A stretch of 64,000 bases of DNA from Ascarosepion bandense (GCA_037127315.1 JBBBDQ010000913.1:1677501-1741500); one strand, 5' to 3'; shown: positions 49,842 to 60,574, counted from the first letter of the stretch. Notes: generated by a model from the sequence alone, not told the origin. Program-made: numbers and translations.

Positions 49842-50440
49842 AAAAGAAAGCAAGAAAGAAAGTAACTAAGATAAATGATAAAAATATGAACAAAATAAAG
49901 AATGAAGAAGATATGAATAGAACAAAAAACAAACAAACAAACAAACAGAGAAAGAAACAAAAACAAATACATTAAGGAGATAAATCCTCAAAATAGGAAG
50001 AAAAACAAAGAAAAAATTATAGAAATATGAGCATGATAAAAAGTAGGAAAATCTGGTGGAAAATTACAGAAATATTAACAAGAAAGAACTATATAAATAA
50101 TAAAAGAAACTATATAAAAATAATAAAAGAACTATATAAATAATAAAAGAAACTATATAAAAATAATAAAAGAACTATATAAATAATAAAAGAAACTATA
50201 TAAAAATAATAAAAGAACTATATAAATAATAAAAGAAACTATATAAAAATAATAAAAGAACTATATAAATAATAAAAGAAACTATATAAAAATAATAAAA
50301 GAACTATATAAATAATAAAAGAAACTATATAAAAATAATAAAAGAACTATATAAATAATAAAAGAAAGAAAGAAAATATACAACAAATATATTAACAAAA
50401 AAAAAGAAAAAGAAAAGTTTCTGCTATGTAGTGTTATCAG
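49241..50440. repeat. Polypurine/A-rich domain
   Basis: (GAAA)n blocks and the recurrent phrase 'aatcataaaaatatgaacaa'. ORFs are artefacts. Confidence 0.85.
50093..50367. repeat. 43-bp minisatellite
   Basis: 'gaactatataaataataaaa' alternates with 'gaaactatataaaaataata'; period 43 (for example 50106 and 50149), about six copies with essentially no divergence. Confidence 0.95.
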
Positions 50441-50470
50441 GCGATTTGCAATATTGCAAATCGCAAATTT

Positions 50471-50506
50471 CCTGAAGACACCAGATGGTAGAAACCTAGG
50501 TCACGT
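50471..50506 (+). ncRNA. Hammerhead remnant, family F
   Basis: CTGAAGA / CACCAGATGGTA / GAAACCTAGGTC: stem II ACC/GGT kept, stem I not convincing. Confidence 0.4.
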
Positions 50507-50507
50507 A

Positions 50508-50815
50508 ATCAGTCAGTTAAGTGCCATACGTAAAACACGCTTGGGCGATCATGTCTCGAAAGAGACATGACTGACTGGGCAGAAGATTATCCCGCAGTAG
50601 GTTGCCATTGCTTTCTGCGGTAGACTGGTTGCCCGCCAAGGCTGTAGAACCCAATCTGTCTTGTTATTTAATCCATAACTGGAAGGAAGAGACGGATTAA
50701 TACCTTTCCTGAGAGTATTTGCGCGTAAGTGAATGCAATGAATTCAACTGGAATTCGATCTCGGCTCCCCGATTTCTCATTCCGCGCCTATATCCATAGC
50801 ACCACAACGCACATC
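50508..50815 (-). mobile_element. SINE-1, full length
   Basis: From 'cagtcagttaagtgccatac' through the CATGTCTC hairpin, body and head ('ccatagcaccacaacgcaca'). Confidence 0.85.
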
Positions 50816-50944
50816 AGGTCATGTAATAACTAGTTAAAAAAAAAAGAATATTCAAAAGTTCTACAATATAATTGTATTGAACATTTTTTAATACAACTGT
50901 GTACTGGTCTAATTTTATTATGACTAAAAACTAAATGATCAATA

Positions 50945-51225
50945 TATAGTCATCAGTAGACAGCTCTGTTTCGCAGATCATCAGCACGTTTAAGCATCCG
51001 ATTGCTTATAGACAGGATTGAAACCTGACCGAATTCAAATCAGTCAGCAATTCTACAACTGCGCTATGAGCGTGCGGTGGAAGAAGGTGGTCTTTTAGCG
51101 TGTTATATCCAATGTAAACATATGCCAGTAGCTGAGAGTGTTCAAATTCATTACTGAATGAACGATGCGTAGATGCTTGAGTAGCTACTGTTTTTTCCTT
51201 CATAGTGATCAATCAGGCTGTTAGA
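50945..51225 (-). mobile_element. HHR-A tRNA-like element
   Basis: Same order as 24905-25135: ribozyme remnant (50955-50990, 'ctgtttcgcagatcatcagc', stem II mostly lost), 'gattgaaacctgaccgaatt', box A region 'ctacaactgcgctatga', leader 'attcattactgaatgaacg'. Confidence 0.65.
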
Positions 51226-51227
51226 GC

Positions 51228-51300
<73 letters not shown>

Positions 51301-51410
51301 GGAGAGAGAAAGAGAGAGAGAGAGGGAGAGAGAGATAGAAAGCCTTTTAGAAAAACTTGTCTTAATATAGTGCTTAATCAGGGTGTGAGAGCGTATATAT
51401 ATATATATAT
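51226..51410. repeat. Tandem (TA)n-(GA)n block
   Basis: 'gttagagcgtatatatat' + (GA)n + 'aaaaacttgtc', then 'gtgagagcgtatatatat' again at 51382; a further (TA)(GA) copy at 51684-51740 with 'agaaaaacttgtc'. Confidence 0.85.
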
Positions 51411-51680
51411 TTAGTGTATCAAGGCAGCAGATAATTTTCTAAACATATATTTTCATGTTTCATAATTTCAAGTTCTTATGTTAATGTCCTTGCAACCTCT
51501 CTGACGATGGCTCATGTGAGCCGAAAGCTTAGAACCACCTTAATAAAAAAATTATCCAAATGTTGGAGAATTTTTGTCTTTATTTTCACCTGAAATTATA
51601 GCGAAAATACGATGTTTAGAACGGCTCATGATTAAACATAATAGGCATTCATTGTCTCTTATATTTAACAGTATATGTTT

Positions 51681-51690
<10 letters not shown>
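51411..51690 (+). mobile_element. PLE-D terminal unit, plus
   Basis: 'tgtatcaaggcagcagataa', CTGACGA-T-GGCTCATGTGAGCC-GAAAG (51499-51525), 'cgatgtttagaacggctcat', ending near (TA)n. The best-preserved hammerhead-like core of family D; stem I still not convincing. Confidence 0.6.
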
Positions 51691-51718
<28 letters not shown>

Positions 51719-51899
51719 AGAGAGAGAAAGAGAGAGAAAGTTTTTAGAAAAACTTGTCGTCTTAAAAAATATACATAACAAAAAAAAAGCGATTCGATGA
51801 ACAAATGCTTCAATAGAAAAAATTACTTATAATCTTAGAACCCGATTGATACAGAATCCTCTATACGTTAGCCTTTTTTTTCCACTCTTCCTTACTTTC

Positions 51900-51900
51900 T

Positions 51901-51953
<53 letters not shown>

Positions 51954-52545
51954 TTTCTTTCCTTCTTCTTTCTTTTCTTCTTTCTTTCCTTTTTTCTTTC
52001 TTTCCTTCTTTCTTTCTTTCTTTTCTTTTTTCTTTCCTTCTGTCTTTCTTTTCTTCTTTCTTTCCTTCTGTCTTTCTTTTCTTCTTTCTTTCCTTCTATC
52101 TTTCTTTTCTTCTTTCTTTCCTTCTGTCTTTCTTTTCATCTTTCTTTCCTTCTATCTTTCTTTTCTTCTTTCTTTCCTTCTGTCTTTCTTTTCTTCTTTC
52201 TTTCCTTCTGTCTTTCTTTTCATCTTTCTTTCCTTCTATCTTTCTTTTCTTCTTTCTTTCCTTCTGTCTTTCTTTTCTTCTTTCTTTCCTTCTGTCTTTC
52301 TTTTCTTCTTTCTTTCCTTCTATCTTTCTTTTCTTCTTTCTTTCCTTCTGTCTTTCTTTTCATCTTTCTTTCCTTCTGTCTTTCTTTTCGTCTTTCTTTC
52401 CTTCTGTCTTTCTTTTCTCTTTCTTTCCTTCAATCTTTCTTTTCTTTCTTTCTTTCCTTTCTTTCTTTCTTTCTTTCTTTCTTTCCTTTCTTCTCTTTCT
52501 TTTCTTCTTTCTTTCCTTCTTTCTTTCTTTCTTTCTTTCTTTCGC
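51900..52545. repeat. Polypyrimidine array with 28-bp units
   Basis: (TTTC)n edges; the central 52020-52440 consists of 28-bp units 'cttctttctttccttctgtc...' with G/A variants. The 249-codon ORF here is a by-product of the repeat. Confidence 0.95.
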
Positions 52546-52789
52546 TAATATTACTATTAATAATTTCATCTCTCTACATTTTAATATTTTTTTAATTTTA
52601 AAATTTTCATTTTATAATTTCACTTTTACAATTTCTCATTTTATTTTTTTATCTCTATTTAGTCAGCGTCTTTTTGAATTGTTAACAAAAAGTAGTAAAC
52701 TAATTTTATGAGATTTATCTCCCATGAACATCGAGTGAACTTAAATTCAAATCTATTATGCTGTCACTAAGTGATATATATATATATAT

Positions 52790-52935
52790 ATTTTAATCGT
52801 TTCACCCCGAGCAAGGCGGTAACGCCACTGATGTGCAGGGGGCTACGTAATAGTGAAAAGATCGGAAAAGAGAAAGCCGGAAACCATATCCTAAACAGGG
52901 AACAAGAGATGAGCCTCTTAACCTGTTCAATAGAC
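52790..52935 (-). mobile_element. SINE-3, single unit
   Basis: Tail 'ttaatcgtttcaccccgagc', body to 'cctgttcaatagac', inserted in the PLE copy; the copy at 56.2 kb lacks it. Confidence 0.8.
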
Positions 52936-53029
52936 ATATATCTGATTATTGTCTGGTATAACACATGAAACCCAGAGTCGCACCATTGACGTAGGACAAT
53001 ATATATATCCTGCCTCAAATAAGCATGGA

Positions 53030-53865
53030 CAAAGCGAGTCTCCCTGAGAGCAATACACTGCGCCTCCTCGGCCTTACCCTATCTTCAGAACTCAAGTGGA
53101 ATCATTACATTGAGTCAATAGCTAAATCCACTGCTAGGAAGGTTGGATCACTTTGTGGTGCCAGGGTGTTGTTTTTCCGCTTGAATGCATCTTACACGTA
53201 GACAAATCAGCTATTCGTCCGTGAATAGAATACTTCTGTCATATATGATCAGGCACACCCGCTGTTCATCTCAGTGTTCTCGACAGGATCCAAAGGAGAA
53301 TCAGTAATGTGATAGGTACCGACTTGGCGGCTCGACTCCAGCCACTTTCTCTTCGACGGGCTATGACTTCCCTATGTGTTTTATATAAATATTTTCATGG
53401 CTTCTGCTCCGACGAACTTAGGTCACTGGTGCCCCAGACGCATGAGCTTACTAGTGCAACCAGACTAGCCACTGGGTACCCCCTATTCAGAGTTAAACCA
53501 ACCAAATGGAGCCGACAATTCTACTCCATCAACTGCTTTTCTCGCACTTCCCGCGTGTGGAACTCTCTTCCATATTCTTGCTTTTTTGATGGCTACAACC
53601 TCCAGGAATATAAATGCAATGGCAATACCAATCACTTAACCACTTGTCTCCAGTTCTTTCTACATCACCCTGTATATTTTTTCTTTCTCTCTACCTTTGC
53701 AACTGGCATCACACCTGTAATCTCATCCTTCTCTTGCTCCCTTCTCTGACACCCCCTGTAACTGGTTCGTCTTTCTCTTTACTCTTCTCTTATCTAATCT
53801 TTTTTCTCTTATTTAGCCCTCTGCGCATTACCGCCTTGCTTGTGGTAAAACAATTAATATATATA
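53030..53865 (+). pseudogene. CR1-like LINE ORF2 C-terminal region, longest copy
   Basis: MDKASLPESNTLRLLGLTLS, SELKWNHYIESIAKSTARK, then VLDRIQRRISNVIGTDLAAR, LQPLSLRRAMTSLCVLYKYF, HGFCSDELRSLVPQTHEL, SRTSRVWNSLPYSCF. This is the end of the RT thumb and the C-terminal domain of a CR1/jockey-type LINE. At least one frame break near 53205-53250. The 3' UTR ends 'ccgccttgcttgtggtaaaa' and the A-tail is replaced by (TA)n. Confidence 0.85.
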
Positions 53866-53872
53866 TATATAT

Positions 53873-53930
53873 ATAGGGTGTCCATTAAGTTCGTGTGCAA
53901 TTTATAACTTTATTTGTATGTACGATACAC
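53873..53930 (+). mobile_element. Mariner-like terminal inverted repeat
   Basis: 'gggtgtccattaagttcgtg' next to TA is of the type seen at mariner ends. The partner end was not found, so this is a single end. Confidence 0.5.
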
Positions 53931-54169
53931 ACGTGCGAAATTGAGGGAGACGGGGTCCAGCGATGTAATGATACGGTCAAGCTAAAATAGCCTGCCACCA
54001 GAGATATTGCAAGAGATGGTCAGTCCGAATTTGGCGAGCTGCAAATTGAGCAAGCAACTGATGCGTGCTGAAAATAGATCACGAATATTAGCTTGCTACT
54101 GAAATACCAGCCTACTGATATTTTGTTTTTGTGTCACTTATCTTTGATTTGCTTGTAATCTTGTATCTC

Positions 54170-54221
<52 letters not shown>

Positions 54222-54480
54222 CTACACTGTGGCGTTGCTGTCTTAGATCTAGTTTTCATTATATATCGTTCCATCACGTGTGTGTGCTAAACTAGTCTGG
54301 TGATAATAGGTGTTCCTGCATTGGCCGGTCCGAGATCAACAACACAACGTAGGCGGAATTGATCGAAGGCCAGGAATGTTCGCTGGACCCCGCCAGGGGT
54401 CGTGTCATAGAGAAAGAGAACGTGCCTTTCGCAAGATGCGAACCCGCGTCCCACCCTACCGATCCGGCATTTGTTCATAG
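53931..54480. other. Unidentified, partly GC-rich
   Basis: (TA)n 54174-54218. 54290-54470 ('tggccggtccgagatcaaca', 'ggaccccgccaggggtcgtg') is GC-rich with a 63-codon minus ORF of no recognised family. 'gacggggtccagcg' (53950) recurs inverted as 'cgctggaccccg' (54381), which may be parts of one element. Confidence 0.45.
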
Positions 54481-55084
54481 ACGACCAGTCAAATAAGGGT
54501 TTCCATTAAAATAACGTTTAAAGTAATAAAAACCTTGGATTAAGAGGAAATCCATTTACTTCTTAGAAATATATATTTTAATTATGTATTTGTTGAAATG
54601 TGGTATATATACATACGAATTTTCCCATTTAAATATCCGCCTCTTTTATGTGTCCGTCCGTCTGTCCGTCTGTCTGTCTGTCTGTCCATCTAACTAAGTC
54701 ACTAACTTACTGTCTATCTAGCGCGCGCCCACATCTACAAAAACACACCTGAAAAAAATAGTAAAAAGATTAAAGAACTTAATTACTATACAGTTTTATT
54801 TTTGTTGTTTTTTTTTTGTTTTTGTTTTTTTTGAGTGATCGAAATATCGGCTTTTTCATGCATCACGATTTTGCTTTTAGTTTCTGGTTGATTAAATATT
54901 TAAACTTTTAATTCCGGCTCTTTATACCCTTTTCAATTTGAACGGAAGCTGCACAAAACAAATCAAAAACCATAAAATATCGCAAATAAAATTTACCTTC
55001 GTTAAATGCATTTAAATATCCATCTCCACATAAGCATTATATTCATATATACGGATGCATAAAGTGTCTAAAATTTGGTATTCC
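54481..55084. other. Unassigned
   Basis: Contains (GTCT/GTCC)n at 54650-54690. Otherwise nothing recognised. Confidence 0.5.
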
Positions 55085-55230
55085 TCTCTCTCCCTCTCTC
55101 TCACTTTCTCTCCCCTCTCTCTCTCTCTTTCTCCGTCACTATCTCTTTCTCTCCCTCTCTCTCTTTCTCTCTCTCCCCCTCTTTATCCCTCTCTCTTTCT
55201 CCCTCTCTCTGCCTCCTCCTCTCCTCCTCT
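55085..55230. repeat. (CT)-rich microsatellite
   Basis: Imperfect CT/CCT repeats. Confidence 0.95.
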
Positions 55231-55244
55231 CTCCAATAGCAAAA

Positions 55245-55721
55245 ATAACCCTTCTAAAAATAATTGCAACTGCAAAAAATAAAACCTGCCCATTGAATGG
55301 CCAGTGTATGTCCGAAAGTATTTTTTATAGAGCTCAAATTCATTCGGATGGTATTGATGTTAAATTCTACATTGGAAATACTTCTAACATGTTGATGATA
55401 AGATTTAACAACCACCTGTTGTCTTTAAACAACAGTAAATACATCAAAAGTTCTGCTTTATCCATACATTATTGAAAATAAAAAAAGACAGCAGTATGAA
55501 CGCACGTATTACCTGGAATATCGTAGCTAAATCAAAACATTACAATGGAATAGAAGATAAATGTAATATATGCTTTTTAGAAAAACTTCATTTTAACCCA
55601 TATCAAGAATCCAAATTTGTTTCATAAAAAGTGATTTAATGACCACATGCTCTCATAGAAAAAATACTTAAATTCTAGACCCAAATTAATAAAGACCCCT
55701 CATTACATTTGCCTAATTTTC

Positions 55722-55773
<52 letters not shown>

Positions 55774-56280
55774 TCAATCACAATATTACTTTTAACATTT
55801 ATGAATTAAATTCCTTTTATTTTCACTCCTTACATTTTAATTCTTAATTCTTAATTTTAACTCTTAATTTTTCTTTTCATTTTTTTATTTTATCTTTTTT
55901 TTATATTTTTTATTAAAAATTTTAAAATTTTAATTTTCTGTTCATTTTTCTGTCCATGTAATATTTGAATATTTAAATTTTTAAGACACTTGATTTACGC
56001 CCCTTTGATTTATTCTCCCTGCAGTTTGTTATTTTTAATTTTAATTTTAATTTAAAATTTTACATTTAAATTTTAAATTTTTATCCACAAGTAACCGTAG
56101 AATATTTAAATTTTTAATCTTGTTATTAAAAAGTAGTAACTTGATTTTATAAGATTTAATCGAGTGAATTTAAATTTAAATCAATTAAACTGTCAGTTTG
56201 AAATATGCACTTGATGATTGCATAACACATAAAACTTCGAGTCGTGCCATAGACGTAGGATAATATGTGTATTTATGGAT
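55245..56280 (+). pseudogene. Penelope-like element: GIY-YIG domain and 3' region
   Basis: CPLNGQCMSESIFYRAQI, KFYIGNTSNMLMIRFNNHLL (Y-I-G, R and H of the GIY-YIG core), SSALSIHY. After a +1 shift: NARITWNIVAKSKHYNGIED and KCNICFLEKL. The frame then ends; 3' region 55620-56270 includes (TTTC)n 55725-55776. Best evidence in the window for the PLE type. Confidence 0.78.
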
Positions 56281-56289
56281 ATATATATA

Positions 56290-56470
56290 ATACAGCTCTG
56301 ATCATACATTGGGCACATTTTATTAACACCTAAATAATAATACTATTTCCATTCCTGTCCACACCACCTGATGAGACATTGTAGTTTCAATGTCGAAACA
56401 AATTTACGATTTGTAGTGGATATATAAAAAATTTGTTCAATGTTCTAAAATATAATTTATAATATATATC
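56290..56470 (+). mobile_element. HHR-D element (PLE terminus)
   Basis: 'acagctctgatcatacattg', 'ttattaacacctaaataat', ribozyme, then 'gttctaaaatataattta'. Follows the PLE 3' region directly. Confidence 0.65.
56364..56419 (+). ncRNA. Hammerhead ribozyme, family D, intact and canonical
   Basis: CCAC / CTGATGA / GACATTG-loop-CAATGTC / GAA / ACAAAT-TTACG-ATTTGT / A / GTGG. Stem II 7 bp with a G-C pair at the core, stem III 6 bp, cleavage site GUA, stem I 4 bp. All conserved core residues are present. Confidence 0.85.
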
Positions 56471-56800
56471 TTTTTTTCTCTTTTCTCGACACAGAGTTTC
56501 CCATGTTTTGCAATTTTGGAAAAAGATTTTGAAAAAAGCTTTTTCGTTAGTCACCCCAAAAATAATCGTTGGAAGATGGAGTCATAGTAAAAATATGATT
56601 CCGAAACATGGAAAATTATGTGTCGGAAAAAATTTTAAGTTAATAATATTCCAGTAACTTGCAGTTTAGCCCGGTTTCACTCGGGTAGTTTAAGGAATAA
56701 TAAGAATAAAAAAAAAATGATGAATTTACATAGCAAATACTTACACAAAGTCCACCTCATCATTTTAAAAATATAGATAACAATGTAGAATGTCTCTATT
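56471..56800. other. Unassigned
   Basis: Nothing recognised. Confidence 0.45.
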
Positions 56801-56806
56801 GGATTA

Positions 56807-56830
56807 GGGTGGGAGGGGGAAGGGGAGGGG
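56807..56830 (+). other. G-quadruplex motif
   Basis: Five runs of 3-5 G separated by 1-2 nt (56807-56809, 56811-56813, 56815-56819, 56822-56825, 56827-56830). Fits the G3N1-7 pattern with very short loops. Confidence 0.7.
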
Positions 56831-56854
56831 CAACATATATAGATATAGATAATA

Positions 56855-56925
56855 TGAAGTGGAGTGATCAATTCTATATTATAATCAATACGTAAACTGA
56901 TCCCTCACTTTGTGGGGTGATAATA
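56855..56925. repeat. Pal-2 copy
   Basis: 'agtggagtgatcaattctat' and 'actgatccctcactttgtg'; same family as 18008-18075. Confidence 0.7.
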
Positions 56926-57181
56926 TATATTTTTCTACCCTTAATTTTGGCATTCTGAAAAAATTCAAGGTGCCGTTAGCGTTCTAAGATTTTGATCTAC
57001 ATCTGAGCGCAACTCCCGTCGAGCTAGACAGCAAAATGAACACGCTAAGTGAAATCTATCAAACTAACGTCCACACTCGTCACTTTTATAGATATAGGTA
57101 TTTAGCTCCACTTTTGTATTGAGCTCTGTAAAATAAAATACGTTGGGGAACAGTAATTTTTTGTTCTTTTTTTTCAGTTAT

Positions 57182-57184
<3 letters not shown>

Positions 57185-57234
<50 letters not shown>
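57185..57234. repeat. (TA)n tract
   Basis: Pure TA; 56926-57184 unassigned. Confidence 0.97.
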
Positions 57235-57235
<1 letters not shown>

Positions 57236-57270
57236 AGAAATTAAGGCAGACACGTTATTTCATGGTGAAT

Positions 57271-57314
57271 CGGAAGTATAGGCCTATTTCAGGAGAAACC
57301 ATCATCAGCTTCCG
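57271..57314 (-). ncRNA. Hammerhead ribozyme, family B, intact
   Basis: CGGAAG / CTGATGA / TGGTTTCTCCT / GAA / ATAGGCCTAT / A / CTTCCG. Stem III is a perfect 10-nt palindrome; stem II only GG/CC. Confidence 0.7.
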
Positions 57315-57416
57315 TCTTTATTTTAAAAGGATTTTACAAAATTCTGTGTCGAGAAAAAGATATATATCCGTCTTTATTTTACAAAGGATTCTGTAAAATC
57401 CTTTGTAAAATAAAGA

Positions 57417-57459
57417 CGGAAGCTGATGATGGTTCGCTTGAAATAGACCCATACTTCCG
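57417..57459 (+). ncRNA. Hammerhead ribozyme, family B, intact
   Basis: CGGAAG / CTGATGA / TGGTTCGCTT / GAA / ATAGACCCAT / A / CTTCCG. Stem I 6 bp perfect, UUCG loop on stem II. Confidence 0.7.
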
Positions 57460-57579
57460 ATTCACCATGAAATAACGTGTCTGCCTTAATATTTCTTATA
57501 TTTGCTGTATAGAGAGTTATCCTACCACTGTATGTACAAGAGACTCCTTTGGATTCTTCTATACCCACACTGCATGCTG

Positions 57580-57581
<2 letters not shown>

Positions 57582-57619
<38 letters not shown>
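57582..57619. repeat. (TA)n tract
   Basis: Pure TA. Confidence 0.95.
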
Positions 57620-57621
<2 letters not shown>

Positions 57622-57800
57622 TCTTATGTCTAAAGCACGACTTGAGGTTCCATGTCTTACGATAATCGCGTAATGCCTGAAACTCTGGGTCGTGCTTTAT
57701 TAATAAATATGTATATTTATTAATATGTAATTAACAGCTCTGTTATATTATATCGAGCACTCTACTATTAACACCTGATAAATATTTATATATCAGTATG
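57620..57800 (+). mobile_element. PLE end with decayed family C-like ribozyme
   Basis: GCACGAC (57636) and GTCGTGC (57687) enclose 'cgataatcgcgtaatgcctg' and GAAACTCTGGGTC. Resembles family C with the CTGACGA box changed to TACGATA. Then 'gctctgttatattatatcga' and 'attaacacctgataaa' as in 56300 and 47850. (TA)n 57849-57889 follows. Confidence 0.5.
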
Positions 57801-57845
57801 TACCTGCGTGTATACAAATATGTTTATTTATTTCCATTCATTCAT

Positions 57846-57892
<47 letters not shown>

Positions 57893-57984
57893 TTGGTAGA
57901 TACACTATGTGAATACACCAATCAAATGCGTATATATGTACACGACGGCACACATATACATATATAATGACAAACCCCATATGT

Positions 57985-58665
57985 TGTTTTTTTTAATCAT
58001 ATCACCCCGAGCAAGGCGGTAACGCCACTGATGTGAAGGGGGCTACGTAAAAGTGATAAGATTGGAAAAGAGAAAGCCGGAAACCACATCCTAAACAGGA
58101 AACAAAGAATGAGCCTCTTCACCCGTTCAATAGACGTGGGTGGAGTGTGAACCGGGCGATAGTTTAGTCTATCTACTCCAATTGAAAAAATAAAAAATAA
58201 AAGAGGAAAAGAATGGAAATGAGTAAAAGATTGGAAAAGAGAAAGCTGGAAATCACATCCTGAACAGGAAACAAGGGATGAGCCTCTATACCTGTTCAAT
58301 AGACGTGGGTGGAGTGTGAACCGGGCGATAGTTTAGTCTATCTACTCCAATTGAAAAAATAAAAAATAAAAGAGGAAAAGAATGGAAATGAGTAAAAGAT
58401 TGGAAAAGAGAAAGCTGGAAATCACATCCTGAACAGGAAACAAGGGATGAGCCTCTATACCTGTTCAATAGACGTGGGTGGAGTCTGAACCGGGTGATAG
58501 TTTAGTCTATCTACTCCAAGAGAAAAAAAAAAGAGGAAAAGAATGGAAATGAGTAAAAGATTGGAAAAGAGAAACCGGAAACCACATCCTAAACAGGAAA
58601 CAAGGGATGAGCCACTTTAGCCGTTCAATAGACGTGGGTGGTGTGTGAACCGGGCGATAGTTCAC
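57985..58665 (-). mobile_element. SINE-3 with four body iterations
   Basis: Tail 'tcatatcaccccgagcaagg', then bodies starting 'aaccacatcctaaacagg' at about 58080, 58250, 58422 and 58578. Here the iteration is ~170 bp, including an extra ~30-bp A-rich segment ('ggaaaagaatggaaatgagt'). Confidence 0.85.
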
Positions 58666-58860
58666 ATATAGTTATGTTTGTTTGAGCCCCGGTATGAGAG
58701 CGCGTGTGTATGTGTGTGTCTCGGCGTATTTCAATGGCTGTACAAATGTGCATCTGTGTCTGCGTTTCTATGAGAGACGTCACGAAGACAAATTTTCCTC
58801 CCAATTTTTCTCCCAGCTCCACAAAAATGCACCAATATACGAAGCCCTACATATTTTCAG
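58666..58860. other. Unassigned
   Basis: Nothing recognised. Confidence 0.45.
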
Positions 58861-58879
58861 TATTTTAAAAAATTAATCA

Positions 58880-58923
58880 GTTTCTCTGACGATCGCAAGA
58901 GCGTGAAACCCAGGGTCAGAAAC
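58880..58923 (+). ncRNA. Hammerhead ribozyme, family C, intact
   Basis: GTTTCT / CTGACGA / TCGCAAGAGCGT / GAA / ACCCAGGGT / C / AGAAAC. Stem I 6 bp perfect; stem II CGC/GCG with an AAGA loop and U opposite U at the core; stem III ACC/GGU; cleavage site GUC. Downstream 'tcacacctatctaactgaaa' is shared with 60766-60790. Confidence 0.8.
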
Positions 58924-58990
58924 TCACACCTATCTAACTGAAATAGGGTTGTTCCAACGCTAGAAATTCGTATAGAATAAAAAGTGTGAG

Positions 58991-59745
58991 AAGCCGTGAA
59001 TGTTTTCTTTAAAGTGTATATTTATTGTTTTTGTAATTATATATGTTATGATACTTTAAGTGTCCATAATGGTATTTGTGATGCTACACGTGTTTCGAGT
59101 TTAAGATTGACTCTCTTCAGGCGAATAAATTTGTGGCTTTTCGTGTGAGTTCCTTTTATTTCTGATCGCAAGCTTGTTGCTTTATGAATAATAAGTAGAA
59201 AAATAGGAAAATAAATAAAATCAGTAAAACAAAATAAAATAAGATAAAATAAAATAATTAACATAATATATTACAGAAAATGGAAGACCTCTAACCTCGT
59301 TGTTACTAACTAAAATAACTCCTCCAAATCAAAACTGGCGATGACCAATATAGTGTAACAGTTTCATGTCCACGTACAAGATTATATTTTATGTCACATA
59401 TATCGAACATACGACCATCTGACGCCTTACATGTCACCTGCCGAATCAAAGTGCTTTTAAAAAGCATAATTAACCCATAATTTAACAGGACCTCTACAGA
59501 AACTTCAAATTGCTAACACAAATATCCTTTTTAAATTGCAAAACAGTCGGCATTTTATTATTAGAGAATAAATAGCCGATCGCCTGCAATTAATCGGACA
59601 CTGTTCAGTGGCATTTTAAATGTTTCCTAAAAATATAGTGACCCTCACGTCAACTCAACCCCATATGGCACTTGAGTGATCCAAAAGGTCACACTTCTAC
59701 ATAAATTTTCACACAGTAAAAAATTACTATGATATATAGTACAAA
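58991..59745. other. Unassigned
   Basis: 59215-59265 has 'aaaataaaataag' runs. 59080-59125 ('gtgtttcgagtttaagattg') may be another reversed ribozyme-type end. Nothing firm. Confidence 0.45.
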
Positions 59746-59747
59746 CA

Positions 59748-60355
59748 GTCAGTCAAATGCCATACGTGATACACGGTTGGGCGATAATGTCTCGAAAGAG
59801 ACATGACTGACTGGGCAGAAGATTATCCCGCAGTAGGTTGCCATTGCTTTCTGCGGTAGACTGGTTGTCGACCAAGGCTATAGAACCCAATCTGTACTGT
59901 TATTTGACTCATAACTAGAGGAAGAACATATGAATTATATTATTAAGTATTAATTAGAGGGGGAGCAGTTTATTACTTGATAGCAATAGAAAACCGATCC
60001 CCCACTTTATGCCCATTAGAAACTTTAATTGTCTTTCCAACTATTCAGTCAGTCAGTCAAATGCCTTACGTGATACACGCTTGGGCGATCATGTCTCGAA
60101 AGAGACATGACTGACTGAGCAGAATATTATACCGCAGTAGTTTGCCATTACTTTCTGCGGTAGACTGGTTGCTAGCCAAGGCTATAGAACCCAAACTATC
60201 ATGATATTTAGCCCATAACTGGAAGGAAGGAACGGATTACTACCTTTTCACAAGGGTATTTGCGCGTAAGTGAATGCAGAGAATTCAAATATAATTCGAA
60301 CTCAGTTCCCAGATTTTTCGTTCCAAGCCGATAACCAATGCACCACAACGCACAT
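59748..60355 (-). mobile_element. Composite: SINE-1 tail + Pal-1 + full SINE-1
   Basis: SINE-1 tail half (59748-59932), Pal-1 (59933-60040; 'gagggggagcagtttattac', 'accgatcccccactttatgc'), full SINE-1 (60045-60353). Junctions match 2123-2740. Confidence 0.82.
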
Positions 60356-60516
60356 CCTTAGTACAGTACACAAGAAATAAATTTACCTAATAAAACACCC
60401 TGAGAATGGAAAAAAGTATAGACCGCATGTGATCAGAACAATAAAAAAAATTTGGCCATTTTTTATATTTTTTAACTCCTAAAATTTTCTTTTTCTCAGG
60501 AGTTACAGAATATAAA

Positions 60517-60522
<6 letters not shown>

Positions 60523-60573
<51 letters not shown>
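60523..60573. repeat. (TA)n tract
   Basis: Pure TA. Confidence 0.97.

Positions 60574-60574
<1 letters not shown>

Larger units (their letters stand above)
51741..53010 (+). mobile_element. PLE 3' region, copy 1, carrying pyrimidine array and SINE-3
   Basis: Collinear with 55600-56270: 'atgcttcaatagaaaaaatt', (TTTC)n-type array, 'tctacattttaatattt', 'aaaagtagtaaactaatttt', 'aacatcgagtgaacttaaat' and 'tgacgtaggacaatatat'. The shared (TTTC)n position shows that the microsatellite was already present in the parental element. Confidence 0.65.
57236..57582. mobile_element. HHR-B inverted pair, second locus
   Basis: Minus copy then plus copy of the family B end, with 'ttttacaaaggattctgta' in the spacer itself self-complementary. 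Unit body follows to 'ctgcatgctga' at (TA)n. Same architecture as 596-940. Confidence 0.65.

Noticed and set aside
51499..51525. PLE-D CTGACGA-GGCTCA/TGAGCC-GAAAG as an active hammerhead
   Set aside because: Core and stem II fit, but sequences before CTGACGA and after GAAAG are not complementary, so stem I is missing in all copies seen. Kept only as hammerhead-like.
51846..52595. 249-codon ORF, the longest in the window
   Set aside because: It is the translation of a (TTTC)n/28-bp polypyrimidine array; 28-bp units return to the same frame every 84 bp, which keeps it open. No protein family signal.
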